The notes below the pieces were generated by a model, which did not search any database, was not told the DNA's origin, and saw only the letters and a program-made list of their open reading frames with translations. Source: Debaryomyces hansenii CBS767 (lineage: Eukaryota; Ascomycota; Pichiomycetes; Serinales; Debaryomycetaceae). Taken from it: a stretch of DNA of 64,000 nt. Location: positions 1,612,001 through 1,676,000 of the forward strand of contig NC_006048.2 of assembly GCF_000006445.2 (NCBI RefSeq). Direction: 5' to 3'. Made by a program: the position numbers and the translations under genes. Below, piece by piece: positions 30,521-42,006 of the stretch (the stretch's first letter is position 1; each line of letters starts with the position of its first letter).

Positions 30521-31966
30521 CTAATCCACTTCTGAATCAAGTAGATCAAATAATGAACCCAAAACCTTTTCAGGGTTTGCTCGAACACCATTATGGAAAA
30601 ATTCACTCGTAATATATTGTTTCAAATTACCATTATTATTGAATACATTCTTCTTAACTTGCATGGTAGTATCAAAATCAACATATTGGTCATAGTAGTA
30701 AGTTGCCGCCACAACTGGTACTTTATCCCATGTAATAGTTTTCAATTCTTCAACGTCATATAAAGAAGACCAAGATACGTTCGCGTGTAAGGCATACGCC
30801 AAGTTCTTAAAAGGTCGTAATTCTGCAAAGTCATCAAACATTGATTTGAATACCATTTCACCCGTGAAGTATACCGGTTCTTCAGTACCAGCAATATCGG
30901 CGTACACAAAGTTTTTTCTTTCTGGTAAATGCCTTAACCTGTCAGCACTCCAGTTGGAAATTGTTACGTTAGCATTATTAGCATCACAATATATAGCTTC
31001 TTGAAATAACGCATACAATACATTAGTATCAAAACCTAAGATATTCTGAATACCACTTAAAATTTGATATGTTGGCTTACCCCATAAATTCAAATCGTAA
31101 TGAAACTTTAATACAATTTGATGGAGCGAATCAGTACCACCATTTCCACCGAAAATTAAGCCCAACAGCTGGAATCTTTCTACACTTAGTGTACCTCCAT
31201 TAGGTAACTCCACTTCACACTCCGATAGATACTTCAAGATAGCCTTTACCTTGTGTATATCCTGTGGATATTTGTCGTAGTAATGTCTATTACGTTCCCT
31301 GGTTCTTTCGTAAGTAGCCCGATAAACATCCTCCGGTCCTAAGTTGATTGGTGGGACCCCTCCAGTTATCAATACTTCTTTTAACGATTTAGAGTACTTC
31401 GAGAGATAGGTAAAGCAACAAAAACCGCCAAAAGATTGCCCTAGAATCGACCACTTCCTATTTTCACCAAGTAAGGCCCTCCGTACTACCTCAAAATCCT
31501 CAACGATCGAATCAGCTCTAAAGTTGAGTATGAATTTTAATTGTTTCTCAACATGCTCTTCTTCAGAAGTACTCTCCGTTCTAGGCACAAGCATGTTCAT
31601 CGTGTCAACCTCTAAAGGAGTACTTAATCCTGTACCCCTCTGATCAAGGTGGAGAACCTGAAATCCCCTATCAAGCAAAACCTTAGTGTATCCTGAGTTA
31701 GCCAAAGGTACCTCGCACGGGAAGCCCGGACCACCTTGAATATATGAGATAATTCTCGCCTCCTCTGGAAGAATTGACCTTCCATCAGTACATTCCTCGC
31801 TGGTATGGACTGTTCTATCGAACTTTTGCGTCAAATTAGCCACAATTGAAATCGTTCTCTCATCAGATTCGTCATAGTACGAAAGAGGCACCTCGAAGCG
31901 AATTCGATGGTTAATTATATCCTTTACTCTAAAGCAATCAATGACTTCGTAGCTTCCCATTACCAT
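30521..31966 (-). CDS. Proline iminopeptidase-like alpha/beta hydrolase (peptidase family S33)
   Basis: 481 residues. The family pattern is clear: ISYIQGGPGFPCEVP (oxyanion hole HGGPG-type motif with Q for H), LDQRGTGLSTPL, and nucleophile elbow GQSFGGFC near residue 175. The C-terminal HN of EFFHNGVR supplies the catalytic His near residue 461. A cap region lies between. It should release N-terminal proline from peptides in the cytosol. The N-terminus starts MVMGSYEV; either of the first two Met residues could be used. Divergent from PDS5 over 202 bp. Confidence 0.85.
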   Translation of the reverse strand: MVMGSYEVIDCFRVKDIINHRIRFEVPLSYYDESDERTISIVANLTQKFDRTVHTSEECTDGRSILPEEARIISYIQGGPGFPCEVPLANSGYTKVLLDRGFQVLHLDQRGTGLSTPLEVDTMNMLVPRTESTSEEEHVEKQLKFILNFRADSIVEDFEVVRRALLGENRKWSILGQSFGGFCCFTYLSKYSKSLKEVLITGGVPPINLGPEDVYRATYERTRERNRHYYDKYPQDIHKVKAILKYLSECEVELPNGGTLSVERFQLLGLIFGGNGGTDSLHQIVLKFHYDLNLWGKPTYQILSGIQNILGFDTNVLYALFQEAIYCDANNANVTISNWSADRLRHLPERKNFVYADIAGTEEPVYFTGEMVFKSMFDDFAELRPFKNLAYALHANVSWSSLYDVEELKTITWDKVPVVAATYYYDQYVDFDTTMQVKKNVFNNNGNLKQYITSEFFHNGVRANPEKVLGSLFDLLDSEVD

Positions 31967-32072
31967 GTTTTACGCTAACCAATGGTCAATAATGTATTTA
32001 GTGCCTATTCATATCGGTATTAATATGTAATTTGTAAATCAACAGTTTTTACAGTTTCACCGCGTAAACATT

Positions 32073-32078
32073 ACGCGT
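32073..32078. promoter_or_regulatory. MCB-type element upstream of PDS5
   Basis: ACGCGT, the MBF binding core, 91 bp upstream of the PDS5 ATG, with a second CGCG a few bases to its left. MBF drives G1/S genes including cohesin genes in budding yeast. Assignment is inferred from the motif and gene function. Confidence 0.5.
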
Positions 32079-32168
32079 AGTATTCTTACATCAAATAGGC
32101 AGATAATACATATAACCAACGTTGTAAGAACAAGAAGAGAAGGTTTTATTTATTGTCTATAATCAGTG

Positions 32169-35100
32169 ATGACAGTTCGTGATTCGAAAGTGACGCTGGG
32201 TCAGCTAAGATTTAAAAAACCTATCATTTCCACGGTTAATGAACCTATTCCCACTAAAGAATTGTTGAGTAGATTGCAAATACTCACAGATGAATTATCA
32301 GCGGTACATCAAGATCAGGTCGATATAGAAACTTTTGCCAGCATAAAGAAAGATCTAGCTAATAAGAAGTTATTGAAACATGCTAATGTGGGTGTTCAAG
32401 CATATGTTTGTTGTGGTATATCAGATATTTTAAGAATATACGCCCCGGATGCCCCATTTACTGCTAATGAGCTCTCGCAGATATTCAGGGCATTCTTTCA
32501 ACAATTCAAGAAGCTAGCAGATACAGAGAATCCATATTTTCAACAGCAGAATTACTTGTTGAAGAGATTGGCTGAGGTGAGATCAGTAATCCTCATCACC
32601 GATTTGCCAGATGCACAACAGTTGATAGAATCGATGTTTGAAATATTCTATGATTTATCGACCAAGAAGTTTCCTGCTAGATTGGAACCGTTGGTTTCTG
32701 ATATACTCTCTGAAATTATTTCCGAGTCGGACGTTGTTCCACATAACGTGTTGAAGATGATCTTGAATAAATTTTTAACCAATTTTCCGGAGGAGTCAGC
32801 TATTACTTCGGGCTTAAAATCAAACATATCGAACCCAGGCTTCAATTTTTCACTTAGTATCTGTGAAGCTAATTTGGACAGAATGTCCCGTCAGGTAGCG
32901 CAGTTTTTCTCTGAAATGCTATATGAAAGTACTAGCCATGCCGAAAGGGCAGAAAACAACAATGACCGTAGCAATACTAGCAAAGACAAAATAAACCAGG
33001 TTCAGGCTATAGAAAGCTTGAGAAAAATACATAAACTATCTATACAGATTTGGAAAGCAATTCCAGAATTGTTAGGGTCTGTTATGGGGTTGTTTAACGA
33101 TGAATTGAATACTGATGATGAGAAAATACGTATACTAGCTACCGAAACTATAGGTAATATGATTGGTGCTTCCCCTAGTGTCAGTGTTGTTGCAAAAGCT
33201 AATTTTATTATAGCTCATAGAGAAACGTGGCTAAATTGGTTAAAGAAAACTTTAGATGTATCTCCTGCGGTACGTTGTAAATGGGTTGAACAGTTGCCCC
33301 AGATAATTAATTCGTCTAACTCATCTACTTCTGATATTTCAACAGAATTATGCAATGGCGTTACGAAGTGCTTATTAGATACAGATGAGAGAGTACGCTT
33401 GACTGCATGTATTAGTATTGAAAGAATTCCTTTTGACAAATTTACTAGCAGGGTATGTAATAAAAATATTATGAGTACTTTATCACAATTGATAAGAGAG
33501 AAGAATCCAGAAATCAGAAACGAAATCATTAAGATCTTAGGAAATCTTTATAACCAATACTTTGAAGCAAAAGCTAATAATAAAGTGTTAGATTTTGGTA
33601 GTAATAATGAAGTTGATAGTAATGAATTAGAAAAATCAATATACTATGGAATTCCAAATCAAATAGTATCCTTAATCTATATTAATGATAAAAATATTAC
33701 TTCGGCTGTTGACATTTGCATATTCGAAAAATTATTACCGTTTGAAAGTAACGGTATCAAAAGAGTTGATAGGTTAGCCCAATTCTATAATAATTTGAAT
33801 GAAAAGAGTAAAGCGTCATTCTTTGCTATTAATAAAAGACAAAGACAAATATCAGATGTGCTACAGACCTTTGTTGAGACAGCCGAAGCATATTCTAAGC
33901 TTGGCTCAATAAATGATAATAACGAAGAGAAAGAAAACATGAGAAATGACTCTGGTAAGTCTGATTCAGAAAATATGACCGCCGAGGGTAAACGAGAAAC
34001 ATTAATCAAGATGGACAAAATTATAAATTGGTTATGTGTTTCTTTTCCTGATGGGTTGAATACACATGCATGTTTAGAAAAGCTTTTCAAATTAAAAAAT
34101 TTCCGTTTTTTCTACTTGATTAAGGTTTGTATTTCTCCTGAGTCAGATTATAATACAATTAAAAATTCCATGAAGGAGTTATTGAATAAATTGACGAATG
34201 CAAAGAATATTAGACTAGAAGATGAACGAAGCAATGTATCAACCACAGATATGGTATCAAACTTTAAAATATTATTATACAGAGCATCAGTGATCTTGTA
34301 CAATAAATCTAATATGACAGAGTTAATCAACTATTCGAAAGATTCTAAGCATGGATGGAATTGTGCTGCTAACGAAATTCTTGAGAATGTATCTGTTTTA
34401 ATTCCAGAAGTATTAAAATTTCATGTTAATAGTTTGACTGACATACTCATAAATGCTGAAGGAATAATTGATAGGGATTCTGAATTTTCTATCTCAAATA
34501 ATTTGAGAACTATCTACCACTTTATCAAGAGATTTCCTGACCTATTCCCTACAGATTTAAATTTCACAGAATCATTGAAATCACTCGCCACTAATGGCTC
34601 GCCCCGAGAAGCAACATATTCCATAAAGGTATTGGGGTTAAGTTCTAAAAAAGAATTATATGGGTCTGCTATCATTAATTCCATTTATCCTTTAGATGTG
34701 AATCATACGCACTTTGTTACTCACTTATCAGCTATTGCGGAATTGTTTCTAGTTGATCCTCTATCAGTAGAAGATCTAGCAAGCGATTTGACTGTTTTAT
34801 TGATTAAAGAAATATTGTTGCAAAATAGAAAGAACGACGAGGAAAATTTAATCGAAAATGAAATGTGGATCGACGATAGCATGCTTGATTGTCACTTTGA
34901 AAAATATACCACTTTGTATGAAAAGATATTAGCGTTAAGGATATTTGTCAATCGATTAAAATCTATCGACAAATCCTTTTCAAACAAACCTGAACCAACG
35001 CAAGAGGCTATGTCAGTGGCACAACCTATATTTAAATTATTACTTTCTATCATAGGCAATGGTGGTGAAATTGTCAAAGAGAAAGCAGGAACCCTGTCTA

Positions 35101-36185
35101 CACCTAAAGTTTATCAGCTGAAATTGAGGCTAACTGCTGGACTATATTTACTCAAGTTGGCAAAATGTCCAATTTTCAACCATATGTTCAATCACTCAAC
35201 AATTAATAGATTAATTTATTTACTTCAAGATCACAATGATGATGTTAGACATGATTTTTTGATGAAGCTAGAAAAGGATTTATCCGACGAATCAGTCTCT
35301 GAACGATTTTTACCGTTAATATTTTTTATGGGACATGAACCAAAGTTAACTTTAAAATCTGACGCAAGTATATGGATAAAATCGATGTACAAGAGAAAAG
35401 GAGCTAACAATAACATGAAATTTGAAAGATCAATAGTTAGATTGATTCATACAATTGTACATAATGATGAATTCACTGATTTGATGAAGAAATCTATAAG
35501 TTTGTCTGACACAAGTGAACAAGAGAATCAATTGGTTAAGGCATACTCATACGCTCTGGAGTATATTATATTCTATTTACTTACTATTGGAAAGTCAGAA
35601 AACTGCTCTTTGTTATACTACTTTGCAAGTCGTATAAAACAATATAGGGATGCGACTATCGACCAAAGCTTATATGACGTCGAACCTTTGCCACAAGAAG
35701 TCTTGAATATTTATTGTATTGCTGAATTAACACAATTAATTATTAAGGAACTTTGCGATATAAAAGGTTGGACCTTGCAAACATGGCCTGGTAAAATCCA
35801 ACTCTCGTCAGATTTATTTGCTCCTATGACCAGCACTAAAGAGGCTCATGATATTATTACTAGAATTTATATTGCAGACAATCTTCAACTTAAACTAAGA
35901 GGCATGTTTAAACAAAGAATATCAGGCACTGGCTTGAAAAGAAAATCGAATGATAATGGTGATATTGTTAAAAAGCCAAGGGTTAAGGTTAATACAATAA
36001 GTTCCAAACCCAAATTTAAAGCTATACTGAGAACAAAATCGAAGCTGATAAAGTCCGATACTAAATCTTCCGATGAATATCGAGAGGCAAGAAAAAGTAA
36101 TCGTTCTAGACGCCAAGTAAACTATATTGAAGAAGAACGTTCGAGTAATGATGAAAATGATGATAGTGATGAATATAGCGAGTGA
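32169..36185 (+). CDS. PDS5: Cohesin regulator Pds5
   Basis: 1338 residues from the ATG at 32169 (the frame opens at a GTG one codon earlier). Pds5 is a HEAT-repeat protein that binds cohesin, maintains sister cohesion and works with Eco1 and Wpl1. Family signs: an N-terminal segment LLSRLQILTDELSAV, the block KLLKHANVGVQAYVCCGISDILRIYAPDAPF, then HEAT repeats throughout, and a basic, Ser-rich tail (GLKRKSNDNGDIVKKPRVK, RKSNRSRRQVNY). Length is near that of S. cerevisiae Pds5. An MCB-like site lies upstream. Convergent with GLE1 (81 bp between stops). Confidence 0.93.
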   Translation: MTVRDSKVTLGQLRFKKPIISTVNEPIPTKELLSRLQILTDELSAVHQDQVDIETFASIKKDLANKKLLKHANVGVQAYVCCGISDILRIYAPDAPFTANELSQIFRAFFQQFKKLADTENPYFQQQNYLLKRLAEVRSVILITDLPDAQQLIESMFEIFYDLSTKKFPARLEPLVSDILSEIISESDVVPHNVLKMILNKFLTNFPEESAITSGLKSNISNPGFNFSLSICEANLDRMSRQVAQFFSEMLYESTSHAERAENNNDRSNTSKDKINQVQAIESLRKIHKLSIQIWKAIPELLGSVMGLFNDELNTDDEKIRILATETIGNMIGASPSVSVVAKANFIIAHRETWLNWLKKTLDVSPAVRCKWVEQLPQIINSSNSSTSDISTELCNGVTKCLLDTDERVRLTACISIERIPFDKFTSRVCNKNIMSTLSQLIREKNPEIRNEIIKILGNLYNQYFEAKANNKVLDFGSNNEVDSNELEKSIYYGIPNQIVSLIYINDKNITSAVDICIFEKLLPFESNGIKRVDRLAQFYNNLNEKSKASFFAINKRQRQISDVLQTFVETAEAYSKLGSINDNNEEKENMRNDSGKSDSENMTAEGKRETLIKMDKIINWLCVSFPDGLNTHACLEKLFKLKNFRFFYLIKVCISPESDYNTIKNSMKELLNKLTNAKNIRLEDERSNVSTTDMVSNFKILLYRASVILYNKSNMTELINYSKDSKHGWNCAANEILENVSVLIPEVLKFHVNSLTDILINAEGIIDRDSEFSISNNLRTIYHFIKRFPDLFPTDLNFTESLKSLATNGSPREATYSIKVLGLSSKKELYGSAIINSIYPLDVNHTHFVTHLSAIAELFLVDPLSVEDLASDLTVLLIKEILLQNRKNDEENLIENEMWIDDSMLDCHFEKYTTLYEKILALRIFVNRLKSIDKSFSNKPEPTQEAMSVAQPIFKLLLSIIGNGGEIVKEKAGTLSTPKVYQLKLRLTAGLYLLKLAKCPIFNHMFNHSTINRLIYLLQDHNDDVRHDFLMKLEKDLSDESVSERFLPLIFFMGHEPKLTLKSDASIWIKSMYKRKGANNNMKFERSIVRLIHTIVHNDEFTDLMKKSISLSDTSEQENQLVKAYSYALEYIIFYLLTIGKSENCSLLYYFASRIKQYRDATIDQSLYDVEPLPQEVLNIYCIAELTQLIIKELCDIKGWTLQTWPGKIQLSSDLFAPMTSTKEAHDIITRIYIADNLQLKLRGMFKQRISGTGLKRKSNDNGDIVKKPRVKVNTISSKPKFKAILRTKSKLIKSDTKSSDEYREARKSNRSRRQVNYIEEERSSNDENDDSDEYSE

Positions 36186-36266
36186 GAAATTTATGTATTT
36201 GTATATTTCTATGAATGAGTTGCAGCGATTTATAATGAAAAATAATAATGTAATTGTAAAATTTGT

Positions 36267-37817
<1,551 letters not shown>

Positions 37818-38017
37818 CTACCTTATTATTCCATATATCTAAGTGATCTAAGAAGACCTTTCATAGTATTAATTTTAAGGCTGGTATTTACCAAGTGAGG
37901 TGTGTAAATTTTAGCATCGATTTTGGTGATAGTTTTTTTTTCCATTTTGGTGAGTATGAAATTTTTCAGTCTAGAGTATACCATAATTGAAAATAAGCTT
38001 GGTGGATCGAAAATAGG

Positions 38018-38890
38018 ATGAATATTAGTAGATTAACTGTACGTCAATTCTCGACAAGTGGACGTGTTCAAAGAACGGGGTATTCTACCGTCAAACCGGT
38101 ACACCATTTAGTGAAAATACAGAAGGCAGCATTGAAACCAGACTATCAAGGTTTACTCATTCCTAAGGATGATATTAGGTCCGTCGGATTCAAACCAACG
38201 GAAATAGATCAAGATAGATTATCCGAACATTATGAAAACACATTACAGCTGGACTTATTGTTGCACTACTACGAACACGACACACAGTCTATTCCCGGTA
38301 ACAAGAAGAGATCATGGGGCACGGACTCACCATATGCGTTATATCGTAACTTAAAGAACCCTAAGGGTGTAGGTAGAGCAACCAGAGATATCCACCCGGT
38401 GACTTGGAAAAATGTGCCACAATTAGTGGGCATCAGTATCAACGCATATAACTCGGACGCATTAGAAGAAAGTTGGCTCAATATTTCTACTCGTTTGCAA
38501 ATTGCGCAAATCACCAACGTTAAAGCAAAACAAACGTATAACAGATCAAATATCTTACCATGGAAATGTAGGGTTGGTAAACCTTGTGGTTGTAAAGCTG
38601 AGTTGACAGGAAGAGATATGACCCAATTCGTATCTACTTTAACTGAATTGGTATTACCAAGAATTCGTACTTTTAAGGGTATCAAGAATACTTCCGGTGA
38701 CAATAATGGTAACATAACATTTGGTTTGGAACCAGAAGATGTCAAGTATTTCCCAGAAATTGAAAATTTCCAAGAATTATTCCCTAATTTATTTGGATTC
38801 CACATTACCTTCAAAACTACTGCAAGAACTGATCAACAAGCAAGAACTTTGTTGAGTTCTTTAGGCTTACCATTTTATGACGCTGTATAA
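38018..38890 (+). CDS. MRPL7: Mitochondrial ribosomal protein uL5m
   Basis: 290 residues, homologue of bacterial L5. The N-terminus (MNISRLTVRQFSTSGRVQ) is a presequence with a likely cleavage after the RQFSTS motif. The L5 core starts near residue 130 (VPQLVGISINAYN), and its end contains LFGFHITFKTTARTDQQARTLLSSLGLPF, which matches the C-terminal L5 block. A Cys pair (CRVGKPCGCK) near residue 185 is a fungal feature. The upstream 223 bp contains AATTTTT (37960-37966), a motif shared by mitochondrial ribosomal genes in CTG yeasts. Confidence 0.92.
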   Translation: MNISRLTVRQFSTSGRVQRTGYSTVKPVHHLVKIQKAALKPDYQGLLIPKDDIRSVGFKPTEIDQDRLSEHYENTLQLDLLLHYYEHDTQSIPGNKKRSWGTDSPYALYRNLKNPKGVGRATRDIHPVTWKNVPQLVGISINAYNSDALEESWLNISTRLQIAQITNVKAKQTYNRSNILPWKCRVGKPCGCKAELTGRDMTQFVSTLTELVLPRIRTFKGIKNTSGDNNGNITFGLEPEDVKYFPEIENFQELFPNLFGFHITFKTTARTDQQARTLLSSLGLPFYDAV

Positions 38891-38975
38891 ATAAACCACC
38901 ACCCCTGTAAATACTTAGATACTTAAATAAATGGAGTCGCATCATATAATTTTTATTTACTTTTTATATGTAATT

Positions 38976-39707
38976 ATGGAAGAATTAAAGAAGTCAGTAG
39001 TTCACGAGTACACCATACTATATTCTAACCGCATAATACAGAAGGATAAGAAATGGAATGATGGGAAATTGAAGTACTATGAATTTAACAATAAGCTAGA
39101 GGTTTTTAATGAAGATGGAAATTTGATCGAAGTTGATTTCATAAGTGAAAAATTTAAACATAATTTAGTAGAACGGAATGAATTCAAATTGCCTAATAAT
39201 AGGTTACTCATAGAAATAGATTGCAAACTTTCCAGCTATATCAGAGATGTATCTGAATTATTTAAACGACCTACCAAAGATGCAGAGTCATCGTCGTCAA
39301 TAAGCAATAATGCGATTTGTATAACTAAGATCAAGTCAGAACCGAATCAGATCATACAAGGCAGAGTGATTAAGCCCAAGATTTATCGACCACTCAAACA
39401 TGAACCGTTTAAAAAGGTTTTTGATAAACAAATAACGATTAAGCAGGAGCTTCTGCCTAGAATTAAACAAGAAGCTGTGTCTGTACCTGAACCATTACCG
39501 CAATCGCCTCAACATCCAATAATTAAACAAGAACCGATAGATAACCACATCGAAGTACTAACGACTGGTTTGGAAGTCCCACGTCAAGATTTACGAAAGA
39601 ATGAAGAACAAAGACTTCCAAGAGTCCATCCAAGATCATCCCGCATCTTCAAGTATTTGGCTACAAATAAGACCTTGTCCACGTCACCCAATCGTTCTAC
39701 GTATTAA
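38976..39707 (+). CDS. DUF2439-domain protein, Mte1/Dbl2/ZGRF1 family
   Basis: 243 residues from the ATG at 38976. An ATG 15 codons upstream would add a hydrophobic stretch (HHIIFIYFLYVI) that does not fit the family, so the second was preferred. The DUF2439 domain occupies the first ~75 residues: HEYTILYSNRIIQKDKKWND, then LKYYEFNNKLEVFNEDG. In S. cerevisiae this domain is found in Mte1, which works with the helicase Mph1 at D-loops and telomeres; Dbl2 and ZGRF1 are relatives. The C-terminal part is disordered and holds five psi-K-x-E motifs. Similar size to Mte1. Confidence 0.75.
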   Translation: MEELKKSVVHEYTILYSNRIIQKDKKWNDGKLKYYEFNNKLEVFNEDGNLIEVDFISEKFKHNLVERNEFKLPNNRLLIEIDCKLSSYIRDVSELFKRPTKDAESSSSISNNAICITKIKSEPNQIIQGRVIKPKIYRPLKHEPFKKVFDKQITIKQELLPRIKQEAVSVPEPLPQSPQHPIIKQEPIDNHIEVLTTGLEVPRQDLRKNEEQRLPRVHPRSSRIFKYLATNKTLSTSPNRSTY

Positions 39708-39848
39708 TTAGATTGGTGAAGTTAGTAATAGTGCCGAAGTGTTCTGTACCGCTGATTTTATCACTTTGTGAACTACTAACTTGAAATCTACCAAAATGAT
39801 AATATAAAGTATTTATTACCCATATCTACATATCTAATTGAATATCAA

Positions 39849-40022
39849 TTACTTATCTTCCTTCTTTTGTTGTTGTTCTCGATAAACCATAATTGGAACT
39901 GCATTAGATGTGAAAACCTTTATCACGGGAAATGAAGAAATCAACCCATTCAAAGCTGCTAATGCAGGTCTATTTGACAATCTCGCAAGAAATGCTTGCG
40001 CTGGTAACTCGGTAGAGGACAT
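39849..40022 (-). CDS. 57-residue ORF, probable small membrane or mitochondrial protein
   Basis: ATG at 40022-40020 (minus), TAA at 39851-39849. The protein starts MSSTELPAQAFLARLSNRPA, has a hydrophobic middle (LAALNGLISSFPVI, then SNAVPIMVY) and ends in a charged tail REQQQKKEDK. The N-terminal half can form an amphipathic helix, and the layout suits a small mitochondrial or membrane-associated subunit. It occupies an otherwise empty gap between MTE1-like and the next minus-strand gene, 120 bp upstream of whose 3' end it starts. No family recognised. Too short for ordinary ORF calling. Confidence 0.6.
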   Translation of the reverse strand: MSSTELPAQAFLARLSNRPALAALNGLISSFPVIKVFTSNAVPIMVYREQQQKKEDK

Positions 40023-40142
40023 AATATGGACAATGAAGATTAAAATTTGTAGTCAATAAGGATGTGTACCACCTTATATATATGCCTACAAAATTTATTT
40101 GTGGATTCAAAAAAAATCTAAAACCGCAAATACAACGCATGG

Positions 40143-40799
40143 CTATGGTAAAAGTTTGTTTATTTTATATAAAGAGTTCTTAAACGATGCACTAGATAAT
40201 CTTTTCAGAAAGATTAATAAATCAACCAATCTAGAATATAACTGATTGTTAATCCGCTCACTTGACTCAAGAGTCTTCTTAACAACAGTATTGTTATAAT
40301 GATAATTTTCATTCACCAAGATGCCTGCTTGCCAACTGTCATCAATGATTGTTGGTGTACCTAACAATGGGATATGATAAGCGAATAAACCATCATGGCG
40401 AAACTCAACCCAATAATCTGTTATTGGAACTGAAACTAAAGGCGATACAGGAACAGGTTCTGTCCCATCTTCACTGACATCGAATATACCACCAATTTCA
40501 ACGTTTGGTAAATAGACAGGTACGCTTCTTAATGCGTACTGCTTTGTTCTGGAGAGAACCAATGTCTTATCAGCGAATCTAAACGGTTGGGACCAGGGAA
40601 TTTCGGTCCATTTTGTATCGAAAATAAACTTCCCATCTATGCATAATATAAGATGATATTCATTATGAAATGAATCATTTGACGAGAAGAATTGATTTTC
40701 CAAATTATAACCAGATAATTGGCAATATCTTCCCATAACTATGTTAAATAGCCCGCATAGTGACAATAAATAATAATAATAATAGTAAATAAAGGTCAT
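40143..40799 (-). CDS. Unrecognised protein with hydrophobic N-terminus
   Basis: 218 residues. The N-terminus MTFIYYYYYYLLSLCGLFNIVMG is a strong signal peptide or membrane anchor, unusual for its run of six Tyr. The middle is beta-rich (YHLILCIDGKFIFD, WVEFRHDGLFAYHIPLLG) with two possible N-glycosylation sites (SNDS-type and NNTV). The C-terminus is helical and basic. A luminal or secreted location is likely; no family recognised. The ATG at the Met 22 residues in would remove the hydrophobic stretch. Confidence 0.65.
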   Translation of the reverse strand: MTFIYYYYYYLLSLCGLFNIVMGRYCQLSGYNLENQFFSSNDSFHNEYHLILCIDGKFIFDTKWTEIPWSQPFRFADKTLVLSRTKQYALRSVPVYLPNVEIGGIFDVSEDGTEPVPVSPLVSVPITDYWVEFRHDGLFAYHIPLLGTPTIIDDSWQAGILVNENYHYNNTVVKKTLESSERINNQLYSRLVDLLIFLKRLSSASFKNSLYKINKLLP

Positions 40800-40842
40800 T
40801 CTTGAATCCTATAATAAGAACGTAGAAATAGAATGAAAACTA

Positions 40843-42006
40843 TTACTTCTGTGCAACATGCGCATGTCTGTGACAACTGACCGCCGGCTTTTGCAACTGG
40901 TTTTTCTTCCTTTTCTTATTGAACTTACTATTCTCATTTTCATGAACCAACTTCAAGTGTCTTTGTAATGAGTCCTTGCGGTAAAAATTCTTACCACAAT
41001 TATCGATTTTGCAAGAGTATATCAAATTGTTCAAGACCTGCTTGATATTCTGATTTATCGATTGCGTCAACTTTCCTTTTTCAAAATGTTTGGTGAGACA
41101 GTGACGTCTCAACTCCGCCTTGCGAGCAAACCCTATTAAGAAGTAAGGACACGAATCAAAGGGGCATTTATGAGGGGTGACCACTTTGTATTTGTCAAAA
41201 TGATGGCCCAATTGCAATATGCTGTCAAAGCGCTGGTTACAATGGGTGCAAATAACAAGGTGGTTATCGTTTAAGATCAAGTGGTCGTGGTTTAGTTCCA
41301 ACTGCTGTACTAACAGGACCCGTATTGAGCGCAGCTTCGGTTCATGTAGTTCGTACTGCTTTATTGTAGCAGAAAACGATTCGGGTGTTGACAGCTTTGT
41401 TTCTGTCTCACTCACTGTGTCGCTGAGATCGGACGATGTACCGTCAGTATTTTGAGAGTACATCGCATTACTTGAACGTCTGCTCCCAGAATCATATTCC
41501 ACGTCCCGGTCGCTGTCATGGTGTTTATCAAGCATCATTCCCTGCATCTGCTGTTGTCCCTGCTTCACCGGAACCAGATAATGGCTATACTCCTGCCCGT
41601 AATCATCATATGTCTCCATATAAGTCTGTCCGTATGCTCCCTGTGGGTATCCCAAACCATATTTAAACCCATATTCGACTCCATACGACTGGTGGTGGTC
41701 CACACCACGCGCTATGCCATGGATGTCTCCCGGGGCACCTATGCTTCCATAATTCATCATATCAACCGTCCCACTAATGTTTCCGCATGCAACAACATTT
41801 CCCGAACTACTTTCGATATTACCAGCAACATTTCCACTAATACTAGCGTGAATACGTTCCTCTATCCCTCCATATCCGGTCTTGTATATGTCACCAAACG
41901 AGTTATAGTAGCCAACATTTTCGGGCTCGATATCAAAATTTAGCTCTCTCAAGCCAGTATTGTCTAGTTCGTCACTTTCCATAAACCCTTGGATAAACGA
42001 AGACAT
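40843..42006 (-). CDS. C2H2 zinc-finger protein, probable transcription factor
   Basis: 387 residues. The N-terminal half is disordered and acidic/Gly/Asn/Tyr-rich (GNVAGNIESSSGNVVACGN, then Tyr-Gly runs), typical of an activation region. Zinc binding lies in the C-terminal third: an atypical first finger CTHCNQRF...H (~residue 252), CPFDSCPYFLIGFARKAELR with HCLTKH (~282), and CKIDNCGKNFYRKDSLQR with HLKLVH (~332). A basic tail follows (KFNKKRKKNQ). The last two fingers have complete C-x4-C-x12-H-x4-H spacing. The orthologue was not recognised. A 3.5-kb gene-free region lies upstream of its start, as seen for some regulatory genes. Confidence 0.8.
   Translation of the reverse strand: MSSFIQGFMESDELDNTGLRELNFDIEPENVGYYNSFGDIYKTGYGGIEERIHASISGNVAGNIESSSGNVVACGNISGTVDMMNYGSIGAPGDIHGIARGVDHHQSYGVEYGFKYGLGYPQGAYGQTYMETYDDYGQEYSHYLVPVKQGQQQMQGMMLDKHHDSDRDVEYDSGSRRSSNAMYSQNTDGTSSDLSDTVSETETKLSTPESFSATIKQYELHEPKLRSIRVLLVQQLELNHDHLILNDNHLVICTHCNQRFDSILQLGHHFDKYKVVTPHKCPFDSCPYFLIGFARKAELRRHCLTKHFEKGKLTQSINQNIKQVLNNLIYSCKIDNCGKNFYRKDSLQRHLKLVHENENSKFNKKRKKNQLQKPAVSCHRHAHVAQK

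Noticed and set aside
38931..38975. Upstream ATG of the Mte1-like gene
   Set aside because: It adds a hydrophobic 15-residue leader atypical for a nuclear DUF2439 protein; the next ATG fits the domain start.
39702..39851. TACTAAC motifs near the 57-residue ORF as evidence of a further intron
   Set aside because: No good donor (GTATGT/GTACGT) or sensible acceptor frame was found, unlike FMN1 and the Ebp1-like gene.
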